Assembly: GCF_023078275.1 (NCBI RefSeq)
Contig: NC_062982.1
Location: forward strand, 21,586,695-21,650,694
Length of the DNA: 64,000 nt
Reading direction: 5' to 3'
Source: Leguminivora glycinivorella
Taxonomy: Eukaryota; Arthropoda; Insecta; Lepidoptera; Tortricidae
Part shown: in pieces, positions 1-9,294 of the stretch
Layout of the letters: the number at the start of each line of letters is the position of its first letter
Numbering within the stretch: the first letter of the stretch is position 1
Notes under the pieces: generated by a model
Databases searched by the model: none
Seen by the model: only the letters and a program-made list of their open reading frames with translations
Told to the model about the DNA's origin: nothing
Made by a program: the position numbers and the translations under genes

Positions 1-160
1 AAAAACTAATTAAAATTTTGAATAACCTCCGACATAGTGGACCGATTACCATCAAACATGGCTAAGAACACTCCCGACTAATTCAGCTTTCAAACAAAAA
101 AAACTAAATCAAAATCGGTTCATCCGTTCGAGAGCTACGATGCCACAGACAGACACACAC

Positions 161-169
<9 letters not shown>

Positions 170-247
<78 letters not shown>
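170..247. repeat. (ACAG)n microsatellite
   Basis: About 19 consecutive ACAG units inside repeat family A. The matching CTGT tract in the second copy (4358-4415) is shorter and interrupted, so the array expanded in this copy. Confidence 0.95.
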
Positions 248-256
248 CGTCAAACT

Positions 257-342
257 TATAATTGTGTTGTGTAAATAATTTCTGTTTTCACTTGTCACGA
301 ATAAATAATTTCTATTCTATTCTATTCTATTCTATTCTATAA
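257..342 (+). mobile_element. 5'-truncated LINE 3' tail nested in repeat A, with target duplication
   Basis: A 76-bp block (262-337) ending in AATAAA-type signals and (TTCTA)n splits repeat A between CAAACT and CACCCC. The intact copy near 4350 reads straight through this point. TATAA flanks both sides (257-261 and 338-342), consistent with a 5-bp target duplication. The (TTCTA)n tail is the same type as on the LINE at 19.16-22.77 kb, so this is probably a severely truncated insertion of that family. Confidence 0.75.
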
Positions 343-407
343 CACCCCGTCGTTTTTGCGTCGGGGGTTAAAAACTGTCTATGGTATGGTTCTCTGAATA
401 CTGGCCA

Positions 408-566
408 CTAACGCCGTGTCTTGCGTAGGCGACGGTCGCGCGACCGTCGCGCGACCGTCGCCGTCGCGTCTCATACTTCCATATCGATAAGGTTTGATTT
501 CGTATGCGTCGCATCGTCGTCGCGCGACCATCGCGCGACCGTCGCCCACGCAAGCCACGGCGTTAG
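408..566. mobile_element. GC-rich MITE with about 50-bp terminal inverted repeats
   Basis: Begins CTAACGCCGTG and ends in the complement CACGGCGTTAG. The arms carry repeated CGGTCGCGCGAC words and the centre is AT-rich. 159 bp, no coding capacity. Sharp GC contrast with the flanks. Superfamily not determined because the target duplication is unclear. Confidence 0.8.
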
Positions 567-818
567 ACGAATCGAGCCGCGTCGAATCGAGATCTCATAC
601 ATTTGAATTCGATTTCAATATTTTAATTTTCTACGATGAAGTGAGGTTTGTTAAGTTGGTAGCAATGTTTTATAGAACTTTAACAGCTATATCGTGTTAC
701 TGCTACAAAATGTTTTCAGGGTATAGACTAGATAGACTTGTCCTGTCATCTTTTATGTAGGGTTTTAAAGTTCTATGTACGACCTTGTAACTCACGAATA
801 ACAGTACGGGAGTAGAAA

Positions 819-873
819 AAAGATTTAAGCATACATAGGGACAGAGAAAGCGACTTTGTTTTATACTATGTAG
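819..873 (-). repeat. Fragment shared with the Helitron-like segment at 16.99 kb
   Basis: Reads on the minus strand as CATAGTATAAAACAAAGTCG followed by the CTGTCCCTATGTATGCTTA word also found at 16991-17046. Only this first part of the element is present; the GCCGGGGCGGG end is missing. Confidence 0.55.
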
Positions 874-1000
874 TGATACGGCTGTTGGCTTGTGAGCTTT
901 CTTACGATATGTTTTTATGTTTTCGTTTTATGTTATGTTAATGCTCCATACAACTTCCACCCCCGAAGTGGCGGGAAGTGGGGGGTTAGAAAGAGACAAA

Positions 1001-1144
1001 AGGTACAGTCGCCATCAGATATATAAGAGCGTCCGAGGTACTCAAAAATATCTGAACACGCCTCTATTGCCTAGGCGTTAGAGGCGTGGTCAGATATTTT
1101 TGAGTACCTCGGGCGCTCTTATATATCTGATGGCGACTGTACCT
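1001..1144. mobile_element. Hairpin MITE, TA target site
   Basis: Nearly perfect palindrome. The arms begin CAGTCGCCATCAGATATATA on both strands and are about 65 bp long. TA dinucleotides flank the ends (1004-1005 and 1140-1141), as expected for a Tc1/mariner-derived MITE. I recognise CAGTCGCCATCAGATA as a common lepidopteran MITE end. Non-coding. Confidence 0.85.
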
Positions 1145-1149
1145 AGCCT

Positions 1150-1404
1150 ATGTTACACTCCATCCCTTCAACTGTCTCCACTTAAAAAATTGCGTCAATT
1201 CGTCGCTCTGTTTTGCCGTGAAAGATGGACAAAGGGCCTGGCCACATGGGCGCGTTGCGGCGACGCAACGCAAAAATTCTGCCGGCGCGGCACCGCAACG
1301 CAAGAACCTGCGTCGCGTTGCGGCACCGCAAAAATCTCGCGGCGCGGCGACGCACTGCAAAAAACAGACACACACACTTTGCCATTTATAATATTAGTAT
1401 GGAT
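1150..1404 (+). mobile_element. RTE-like LINE 3' tail, split by a MITE
   Basis: Matches the repeat at 39006-39129: CATCCCTTC, TCTCCACTTAAAAA, TTTTGCCGTGAAAGA, then CAGACACACACTTT and a terminal ATATTAGTATGGAT. I recognise this as a 3' terminus of lepidopteran RTE-type LINEs (family knowledge, not checked). The two halves are separated by the GC-rich insert at 1234-1364. Confidence 0.65.
1234..1364. mobile_element. GC-rich insert nested in the RTE-like tail
   Basis: 131 bp placed exactly between GATGGACAAA and ACAGACACAC, which are contiguous in the copy at 39.08 kb. It is built of GCGGCGCGG / CGCAACGC words in repeated and inverted order, so it is probably a MITE. No coding capacity. Confidence 0.65.
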
Positions 1405-1665
1405 GGTCTCAAAAAACTGATTGTCTCATTTGGATCTAATTTCCATTTATTTAATTTATAAACACTAACATTTATTTTAACTCATACAGACGACAAAATT
1501 CAATGAAATTAATTCGATTGTAAAACCAATCCGGATATTACTCGGCGCGTGAAATTACATTGTTACAATTCGGTGCCCACTACTGGGACAAATAAAACGG
1601 CCGATAGCAATCGGGGGTGTCAAATAAAATAATAAATTGAGGTATCATCGGACAGTCGCCACAAA

Positions 1666-1915
1666 TACACCGTGTTTTTATCGAATTCCGTTAACTTAAA
1701 GGGAAGGTTCTTTAGATCAAATACAATTAATTTCTTTAAGAAACTAGCGTCTTAACTTTTACGGTTACCGAGTTATTAAAAAAATAAAAATAATTACTGA
1801 ACACGTGTGTGACAGCCTTTACCACATCCTAATGTTATTTGTTTTGACATGTGCCGTCAATCACTTGACACTAACTTGAATGTTATCCTTAAGGGTCTCT
1901 CACACTGATTAATTT
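1666..1915 (+). repeat. Repeat family B (CACCGTG-ended), copy 1
   Basis: About 250 bp at high similarity to the reverse complement of 12120-12357. Shared words are TTAAAGGGAAGGTTCTTTAG, TGTTATTTGTTTTGACA and CAATCACTTGACACTAACTT. Begins ACACCGTGTTTTT. Copy 2 has CACCGTG/CACGGTG-type ends on both sides, so this is a non-autonomous element with short inverted ends. Non-coding. Confidence 0.7.
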
Positions 1916-2274
1916 ATTTACTATGAACGATGAACATCGTGAGCTCAAAATCAAAAAGGTAATACTTAGGCAGTCAATTTCAAGACAGACGCGTGTAGTA
2001 CAAGTCCTCAAACTAACTCGACCAAAAAAATGGTCTATTTCTAGCCTGTCCAACAATGTAGTATTCCTTAGTAATAAGTAGTCATTACTCATAGTGAATT
2101 ATCCACGTTCTTTATAAGAATACGTGGTCAGTAACAGCGGGACCAATCTCGGACTTTTGTGTGCGAACAAGGGCGTCTGACGAACGTCGGCCACGTTGAG
2201 GATTGGCTCAATGTTGGCGGCAATCAGTATGAATAAACAAATATTATCAATTGTATGGTTTTCTCATCACAGAA

Positions 2275-2455
2275 TAATGGTGTTCCGGACCTTTGGGAGG
2301 CGTGCAAAAGGCTTCGCGGAGCCGAAGCCAATATCTAGAGGCCCTTTTGGCACTTTAATGAAATGTAAGGGGTACACCGAGCGCTGCCCTTGCCCGTGTC
2401 ATGTGACGCACGCAGAGGCAGCACCCTCTATAAGGTGTAAGGACTATTGGAGATA
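2275..2455 (-). repeat. Repeat family C, diverged copy
   Basis: Shares GGACCTTTGGGAGGC, AGCCGAAGCCA and GAGGCCCTTTT with the reverse complements of 16190-16325 and 23237-23440. In those copies the family ends at an A-rich or (AAT)n tail, so the orientation here is minus. It is GC-rich against its flanks but has no convincing reading frame. Confidence 0.55.
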
Positions 2456-2562
2456 AGTAATCAAAAATAAGTTCTTTTGCAAAAATAAAACATTTTTGGC
2501 ACAAGCGTTTATCGCCGACGTATCCGTATACGTCTTATAAGATTAAGCACTGTCAAATTAAC

Positions 2563-3409
2563 CGAAATAAAATAAGACCATATTTTTATTATGACTTATA
2601 AACAGCAAAAAATATTTTTAAAATATACTTTTACGTAATCAGGCGAAAACAACACAGTCGTGTTAATCTACAGATTGTCTATGCATTCTATTCGAAAACA
2701 ACTTCTGACTTTTTAAGTATGAAGACATAAAGTTCAATTTATGTCAGTGATTGTTTTGACATGCAGTAAGGTTCGAATTCGATGACGTCACTCCATCGCT
2801 GACAGCGTTTTCGGTGGCCAAAATAAATAAAAAATTACACACATTTTTTATTGAAAATACGTATTCAAAATACACTTTTTATATCCAAAATCTATAAATA
2901 TTGTTTTTTTATGTCAAATAATACAAAAGGCAATCATTTACTGTGCCAACTTCGATATTAGGCTACTAGACTCGTATCGAATTTAGCACATCAAGTTATT
3001 GTTTTCTGTAGTATTTGACTTAAGAAATCAATATTTATAGCCTGCGGGGATTAAAAGTGCGTGATGACTGCGTATTTTTAATTAAAGATGTGTGTATATT
3101 TTTTTAAAATCATGGACTCCGAAAACGGTGTTGGCCAATGGAGTGATGTCACATAATTCAAATCAACTATGGAAATTAGAGGTACTAATCTAATCTCCAT
3201 AGAAGCAACCTCTATTGTATTAAAATTCATAGTCGTTGCTCGGCTGTGACAATGTCAAATATTTTTTCTAAATCGACTTACGTCATGTCATAGATATTCT
3301 ATAGATTAATATGGCTGATGTTGTTTTTGCCTGATCACGTAAAAGTAAACTTTAAATTATTTTTTTGCGGGTTTTTAAGTCGTAATAAAATATGGTACTA
3401 TTTTTTTCG
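2563..3409. mobile_element. 847-bp element with long (about 250-bp) inverted arms
   Basis: The left arm (2563-2820) and right arm (about 3110-3409) are inverted copies: TTTTACGTAATCAGGC pairs with TTTTACGTGATCAGGC, and GACGTCACTCCATCG near 2785 pairs with GACATCACTCCATTG on the other strand near 3150. Terminal words are CGAAATAAAATAAGACCATA and the complement of TATGGTACTATTTTTTTCG. The unpaired centre is AT-rich. No transposase; a non-autonomous or foldback-type DNA element. Confidence 0.65.
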
Positions 3410-4029
3410 TTTAATTAGACAGTAATTAATAATATAAGACATACTTTGAAAAAGGGTCAAGTAGCCTATTCCTAACGGGGCCACAGAATACATATTAGTA
3501 CAACGGGGCTTTAGATATTATAATATAATTTGTCAAGATTTTGAGTGTATTTATCGATATTTCCTAAGCTTTAAACAAAAACGTTTTAGAACCATGATCT
3601 TTTACTATTTAACATCAAACTGTAATTTCCTTGATGAGTAATTTATCGAGATGCTAACCGCTGGAAGTGACACCAAAGGTGTCGTCAAAGTAAAAGTAAA
3701 TTAGTGTCTCCGGAGATTCCTAACGAAATGATTTCGGCCTATTTTGTCGACTATCAGGCATTATGTAAGTTCAGGAAAACGTGACGCCAAATTATCTATT
3801 ATGTAAGAGTATACACCGTGTTTTTTTTCCTAAAATTCGACACGTGTTTCTGCTCATTAAAAAAAAAAATTGTATATCGCATTTTGTTAAATTCGAATTT
3901 TTTTAAATCGAAATGTTTATTACAGAATAGTACAGTACGATACTAGTGCGAAAATAAAGGAAGTTCCAAACGAGTGGCGATAAATTAAAACACGAGTTAC
4001 GAATTTCCTTTTTTTTCAGTACACGTTTG
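3410..4029. other. Unassigned AT-rich stretch with one repeat-B fragment
   Basis: No reading frame with protein-like features. At 3814-3870 there is a TACACCGTGTTTT word followed by TTCGACACGTG, matching the end of repeat family B near 12.0 kb. Otherwise nothing recognised. Confidence 0.5.
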
Positions 4030-4243
4030 TTGACGTTTTTCAGTACAGATGGCCCTCCGAAGTTTTAATCTGGCATATAATGAACCACTTCTCGCACCAG
4101 TGTGTAAAAAAAACACCATCTGTTTCGCACGTGTATCGTACGACGTTTTTCAGTACAGATGAGCCTCCGAAGTTTCGACCTGGCATATAATGAACCACTT
4201 CTCGAACTAGTGCGTCAAAAAACGACCATCTGTACTGAAAAAC
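4030..4243. mobile_element. Two MITE units in tandem, sharing a TTTTTCAGTACAGATG end
   Basis: Two related units of about 95 bp (4034-4125 and 4144-4243). Each starts CGTTTTTCAGTACAGATG and contains TCCGAAG, TGGCATATAATGAACCACTT and CTCG. The second ends in the inverted terminus CCATCTGTACTGAAAAAC; the first has a degraded terminus, CCATCTGTTTCG. Period about 110 bp. Non-coding; the open minus frame is a by-product of the palindrome. Confidence 0.7.
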
Positions 4244-4312
4244 ATATACTACACAAATCATGTTTTAAATCTTCGCCAAACTGCATACCAGTTTGTAGGC
4301 GAAAAGAGACAC

Positions 4313-4566
4313 TTTTTAACCCCCGACTCTAAAACGACGGGGTGTTATAAGTTTGACGTGTCTGTCTGTCTGTCTGCCTGTCTGTTTGTTGTCTGCGTGT
4401 GTGTCTGTCTGTGGCATCGTAGCTCCCGAACTGATGAACCGATTTAGATTTAGTTTTTTTTGTCTGAAAGGTGAGTTAGTCGGGAGTGTTTTCTTAGTCA
4501 TGTTTCATGAAAATCGGTCTACTATGTCGCGGTCGGGGTTTTTTTCAAAATTTTCATTTTGTCGTT
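4313..4566 (+). repeat. Repeat family A, copy 2
   Basis: Forward copy: TTAACCCCCGAC, ACGACGGGGTGTTATAAG, a CTGT microsatellite at 4358-4415, GGCATCGTAGCTCCCGAACT, then GAAAATCGGTCTACTATGTC. It serves as the uninterrupted reference for the nested insertion in copy 1. Confidence 0.7.
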
Positions 4567-4974
4567 AGGTTATTACATATTTTTTAGTAACTTAGGTCTA
4601 GGTATTTTTTTAGAAAAAGAAGGTAATTTTTTTAACATTTTGATTTAGAATTTCCTCTTTTCTGCACTTGTATCGTAATGTACTTATTTGGCTACGATGT
4701 GTGAAAAATTTTAGGTTAGATCGCTTCTTACTTCTGTAATTTGAGCAGCCAAATCAATTAAAGGTACTAAATGGGTAGAAACCATAAAACTGATTATAGA
4801 AATGCGTAACCATTAATTAACGAGGTAAACCCGAATTACATCATACAATATATCCGCATATTTACAGCGTGTAATTGTAATACGGGTGATAAATTAAACA
4901 AGGCATGGAATTCATTAGTGTTATCACTAATTGAGGGGTTGTTTTTGAGTTACTCTTAATTTTTCACACCATAC
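4567..4974. other. Unassigned AT-rich stretch
   Basis: No coding signal, repeat copy or palindrome noticed. Confidence 0.4.
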
Positions 4975-5753
4975 TTCTTATCTTATCTTAAATCTGCGGG
5001 GGCCCTTACGGATACACTTCGACCCATCGGGATCTTTTGTGCAATTACCCCCTACGATCCTAAGATCCTTCAGCTATTCAGGAGCTTCTCGACCATCTCC
5101 ACGTATCGGATGATGAGGCTCATGGGTAGCTCTCTGAAGTCCTTCGGTGCCAGGTAGCCTGTTCCAAAGTTCTTCATTCTTTGTCTGGCGAGGGCGTGAC
5201 ATTCACACATTAAATGTTTGACGGTCTCTTCCTCTACGCCACACATGCGACAATCAGTGTTGTCGGCGTGTCCCATCTTGGCCAAAATTCCTTTGACCCC
5301 GTAATGGCCTGTGAACACCCCCGTTATAATTTGGAGTTGTCTTTTGCCTAGCTTCCCTAGCTTTTTGCTCCATCCAGAGTCTACCCTCTGCATAAAGAGC
5401 TTTGAATGCTTCAGACCAACCAGGGCATCCCCCTTTTTTTGGTGACTAGCCTTTGTTTGGTCTTTCATAGCCGTTCTGATGGTTCCTTGTGAAAGGCCCA
5501 CATAAGGTTCTGGACCTATGAAGTTGTCTTCAGATCCGGCCTTGGCAAGTTCATCAGCGTTTTCATTGCCAATGAAGCCTTCGTGTTCGTGCCCCGGTAT
5601 CCATACCAGTTGCACCTTGTTTTGCCTTCCAAGCTTGTTAAGAGCTTGGATGCCGTTTAATACCAGTCTAGAGGTAACTCTGGGCGATGTGAAGGCTTTG
5701 AGTGCCGCTTGACTGTCGCTGAGTATATAGATAGTCTTACCTTGGATTTGTCT
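4975..5753 (-). pseudogene. LINE ORF2 remnant: RNase H end and C-terminal zinc-finger region
   Basis: The minus strand is open from 5753 down to a stop at 5070; a TAA at 5756-5754 and loss of everything upstream mark 5' truncation. The translation begins in an RNase H fold (LSDSQAALKAF, then VWIPGHEHEGFIGNENADELAK within 5700-5560, giving the D of the SDS motif and the H/N/D of the GHxGxxGNxxAD motif). After about 100 residues comes a CRMCG...HLMCEC cluster (C-x2-C-x8-H-x3-C). This order (RNase H, then a Cys/His finger) is typical of the C-terminus of I/R1-type non-LTR retrotransposons. The 3' UTR ends near 4977 in repeated TAAGA units. A dead 5'-truncated copy; clade uncertain. Confidence 0.75.
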
Positions 5754-5965
5754 TTAACTATATTCTCATGTACACAGTCACACCATACTTAATTAATTTA
5801 TGAAAATGTTCTCAGCGCAATGTACTGTAAACATTGCCATAACAGGCAATGACAACTGTCAACGATCGCTAAACGCGAGTGTGTTTGTAAAAGTTATCTA
5901 TATAATTAAGTACCTTTCTTATGTCCTCTACTCACCACCGTTAAGATATTCACCCGTATTAGCTT

Positions 5966-6094
5966 TACACGGTGTATAGGTACAGAGCACATGAAACTAC
6001 TCCAGTTTCAATACCACTCTTGGCAATGAAGAGGATGAAAGAAAAATAAATTGTGACGTTGCAGTCACAGGTTGCCAGCCTCTCGCCTACGCAC
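5966..6094 (+). repeat. Repeat family D fragment
   Basis: Shares CAGTTTCAATACCACTCTTGG, GTGACGTTGCAGTCACAGGT and GCCAGCCTCTCGCCTACG with the fuller copy at 39271-39525 (few differences). It is cut off by the MITE that starts at 6098. Confidence 0.65.
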
Positions 6095-6097
6095 TAA

Positions 6098-6348
6098 GTG
6101 CGTTTTCACATTATCCCATCCGATATCGGTAGCGGACCGATATCCCATATATTAAAGCCGCCATCTTTGATTTTTGTCTTTGAAATTCTTGCTACATCCG
6201 ATATCGGCGGGCCGATTTTTGAGTCTCACGCGTTCGAATTCAGAAAATTGTCACTGAAAATAATAGGCAAGTCACCGTTTTCAACCGGTATTTTAGTGAC
6301 AGTGAGACTCAAAAATCAGCCCCCGGATCGGATAATGTGAAAACGCAC
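6098..6348. mobile_element. MITE with TAA target duplication (PIF/Harbinger-like)
   Basis: 251 bp. TIR GTGCGTTTTCACATTATCC on both ends; inner arms with CCGATATCGG and TTTTTGAGTCTCAC inverted. TAA at 6095-6097 and 6349-6351. A three-base TWA target site is the PIF/Harbinger signature. A related fragment (CCGATCCGATATCGG) sits at 15502. Non-coding. Confidence 0.85.
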
Positions 6349-6479
6349 TAAGGGTAAAGTCACATATATCAGCGTCGAGCTGCATTTTGTGTATGAAAAA
6401 TCGCTCGTTCGTATGAAACATGCATACGCATTACGCATACTATCAGCTTTCCTTACGCATCGATTTTCATAGGTACTAA

Positions 6480-6775
6480 CAAAGAAATGTGTAGCTCCGT
6501 ATAGACAGATAAAGTCTAAGAAAAAAAAAACCTACCTCAGAAGCAGAACGAAAAAGGTACAGTGGCCTAGATGGCGTTACACTTTTGAGGGCCGCTCGGC
6601 TAGATGGCGCTAATATTCATATTTGACATTTTAACACATATCAAGTTAAGAATATAGGCCAAATTGTGAAAACTGAGGTTCAAATGTTTTAAGCCTGTGT
6701 CGAGAGATGGCAGTCTATGCATACTGTGATTACACATTTGACTTTAACAGTAAGTCTCTCTATAATATTCCATCC
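6480..6775 (+). repeat. Repeat family E, copy 1
   Basis: Inverted counterpart of 59195-59475. Shared words include GTATAGACAGATAAAGTCTA, GTGGCCTAGATGGCG, TAGATGGCGCTAATATT, and GAGAGATGGCAGTCTATGCA. About 290 bp, non-coding. A short piece of the same end occurs at 34229-34262. Confidence 0.7.
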
Positions 6776-7362
6776 TCTTTGATATTAGTGAGCGATTTCG
6801 AATACATAAAAAAAAGTCTAGGCTAATGAGTAAAAAAATTCCGATTAAATAACGAGATTTAAGAGTAATTTATACCATAAACCAACACTCTCTAGGGACA
6901 GAATGTAAATTGATTGAAAGATTAATTAGGCCCTGAGATGAAGTCTAAAAGATTCAACGCATTTGGGATTAGGATTTGGTAAGGGCATTGCGTTCCCGTT
7001 GTGTAGACGACAGACTTTGGCAAGATCTATATTAATAGTTATTTACGTGACTGGTGCATAATGAGAGGCCTTGATAATTATGTATGTACAGTTGCATACA
7101 TAACTTTACATACATCCATATAAGTAATAAGTGTTTTAATACCTATGAACAGATATAGCCTAAATTCAGGTAAGAGGTAATATCAACTATTGTCCCAGAT
7201 TTCTAAGAACCTCTTTTTGACACATGACAGCGTGCAGCGTCCACAAAACGTAAACTCGCGTAACCTAATGACATTTTAAATAAAATCCTGTAATAATATT
7301 TAAAAAAATCAAGTACCTAAAAACAATATTTCGCTTACTTTAAACATAAACACATGTTACAT
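6776..7362. other. Unassigned stretch
   Basis: No coding signal. A 46-bp block at 7076-7121 (ATTATGTATG, GCATACATAACTTTA, TACATCCAT) recurs at 37651-37696. Confidence 0.4.
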
Positions 7363-8527
7363 TTTTGCGGAGGGTTCCTTCTATGTGGCATAACTTTATT
7401 TGTCCGAAACGCTTTTGTCATAACAGATTTGGCATAATCGATTTTTGCCGAATGTTAATGTAGCATAAACATTGTTTGGTATAATTCACGATATTTCGAA
7501 TATTATTTTGTCCGAAAATATATTGGCCTACTATTATTGAGACCGAGTGTCATTAGGAAGAAATTGGATGAGCATAAATATTTTTGGCATACATCCCATT
7601 ATCTGAAACTTATTTCGCATACATTTTTCGTTCAGCAGAAATGCGCTTTTAGGGAAAAATGCTTACACTAGGTTAGAATTGCGAACTCTACAGATACTCA
7701 CTGCTCCAGAAAAGTGGGTTAGGTTAGGTTAGAGCTGCGACTATTACAGAAAAGCACCGCCAGGGAAAAGTGGGTTAGGTTAGGTTAGAACTGCGACAAC
7801 AACAAACACGCACCGCTAGGAAAAAATGGGTTAGGTTAGGTTAGGTTAGAACTGCGACCTCAACAGAAAAGCACCGCTAGGGAAAAATGGGTTAGGTTAG
7901 GTTAGAACTGCGACCACAACAGAAAAGCACCACTAGGGAAAAGTGGGTAAGGTTAGGTTAGAACTGCGACCACAACAGAAGATTACCGCTAGGAAAAAGT
8001 GGGTTAGGTTAGGTTACAACTGCGACCTCAACAAAATGCACTGCTAGGTAAAAGTGAAACAAAAATAAAACAGTAACGTTTATAATTTTAACCTGGTTTT
8101 ATTTTTACATTCAGTATATGAAACGTGTATACACATGCAATCTACCTATTTGCATCTTTACATTAATTGCTTATGTTATTGCTCCAATAATGTTGTAATA
8201 CTGGTAGTAACCATTTTTTTAAATATACAAAAGAATGTATAATGGTAAGATTCGACCTATACTGATGTTATGCCAAAATAAATTCGGCAAAACATTAAAT
8301 CGGAACACTAAGTTTATGCACATAAAATGTATGCGTAAAACTGATTCGGAGCACCAAATTTATGTACAAAGAATATTCGGACAAATCACAATCTGCCTAA
8401 ACAGATTATGCTAAACTTGACTATGCCATAGCAGTTTATGCACAAAGCCAATTATGACTAAATCGATTATGCACAATAGAATTATTTATAAAAAAATTAT
8501 GCCACAACAGGGTGAACCTTTTGCGGA
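7363..8527. mobile_element. Foldback-like element FB-1 with 9-bp target duplication
   Basis: The element occupies 7372-8518. TTTTGCGGA occurs immediately outside both ends (7363-7371 and 8519-8527). Ends are GGGTTCC...GTGGCATAA on the left and, complemented, GGTTCACC...GTGGCATAA on the right. Both arms (about 270 and 290 bp) are built of loosely repeated short words such as TTTGGCATAA, TTTTGCCGAAT, TTTGTCCGAA and GCATAAA, in inverted orientation to each other. The centre is a 56-bp minisatellite. No ORF. A 9-bp duplication and subrepeated inverted arms resemble Foldback/MULE-type elements (family knowledge); the assignment is inference. Confidence 0.7.
7610..8058 (+). repeat. 56-bp minisatellite in the core of FB-1
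   Basis: About eight units. The TGGG or TGAA anchor of successive units falls at 7660, 7715, 7771, 7827, 7888, 7944, 8000 and 8055, so the period is 55-56 with one 61. Each unit has AGCACCGCTAGGGAAAAGTG followed by GGTTAGGTTAGG and AACTGCGAC. Two or three TTAGG pentamers occur per unit. Confidence 0.9.
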
Positions 8528-9294
8528 TCTTCGTTGGTGAGTATTTCACGATATTAATTTATCACGTAGGATTTACTTATTATGTCATTTATCATTCAGT
8601 TTTATTTTTAAACTAGTGCTGTGGCAGAGTCTGTCATTTCGATTCAAATGACATTTCAGTAAGTTGATATAAATCGTATATTTGTTTAAGCACCTCCTTG
8701 TACATAGGGCCTAATCGATTCAACCAATTCGACATTAATCGTTAGATTTGGCAAACGATACGTCTTAGCCACATCGCAACATACTTCAAAACAAATGTGT
8801 CAAAAATGTGAACTTACAAATCCGGGACAATAGTGATTGTCTGTTAATTCACTTTTAAAACGTTCGATATTTGAAACCAATAATTTATATAGCATTTACA
8901 ATCTTCATACTAAGAATCGTACCTCTATTTTTTAGCGCCACCTATTAAATACTATCATAACTACAGTGATGATGCTTACAAATTTTATTTTTTCAAAATG
9001 TCTATTGACGTGATACTCGTAGCATGTCATTTGTTTTTATAAAAAATAGGAACACGCAAACATATTTGGGGAAAATATCATTTTGACCACTTCCTGGCTG
9101 CGAAACAGCACTATGAAGTTTTAAGCCTAAACGGCCCATACATTTTCAGGGGTACGCTTTTTTTGTATGGGATTTGTCTGTCCCGTATTATATCGTCCTT
9201 GTTTGAAACGAACTATTTCTTGTACTGCAGTGACTGACTAAAAAACAGGGCAAAACATTTCTCACTACATGTGGATCAGAGAAGCAATGAAAAA
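8528..9294. other. Unassigned AT-rich stretch
   Basis: No coding signal, repeat copy or strong palindrome noticed. Confidence 0.4.

Larger units (their letters stand above)
1..375 (-). repeat. Dispersed repeat family A, copy 1 (ends in CCCCGACG word)
   Basis: Reverse-strand copy of the repeat also present at 4313-4566. Shared landmarks are a terminal AACCCCCGAC word, the complementary ACGGGGTGTTATAAG, a CTGT-type microsatellite, a segment reading GGCATCGTAGCTC on the minus strand, and a stretch with GAAAATCGGT. The left edge may lie outside the window. It is interrupted at 262-337 by a LINE tail. Non-coding; I recognise it as widespread in Lepidoptera but cannot name its class. Confidence 0.7.

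Noticed and set aside
104..298. Open frame of repeated Cys-Leu-Ser-Val residues on the minus strand
   Set aside because: It is the translation of the (ACAG)n microsatellite and the nested LINE tail.
1148..1461. Several overlapping 60-106-codon frames on both strands
   Set aside because: They result from stop-poor GC-rich MITE sequence nested in a LINE tail.
7640..8058. Telomeric array or CRISPR-like array
   Set aside because: Only two or three TTAGG units per 56-bp period, so not a telomere; the units are head-to-tail without unique spacers and the genome is eukaryotic.
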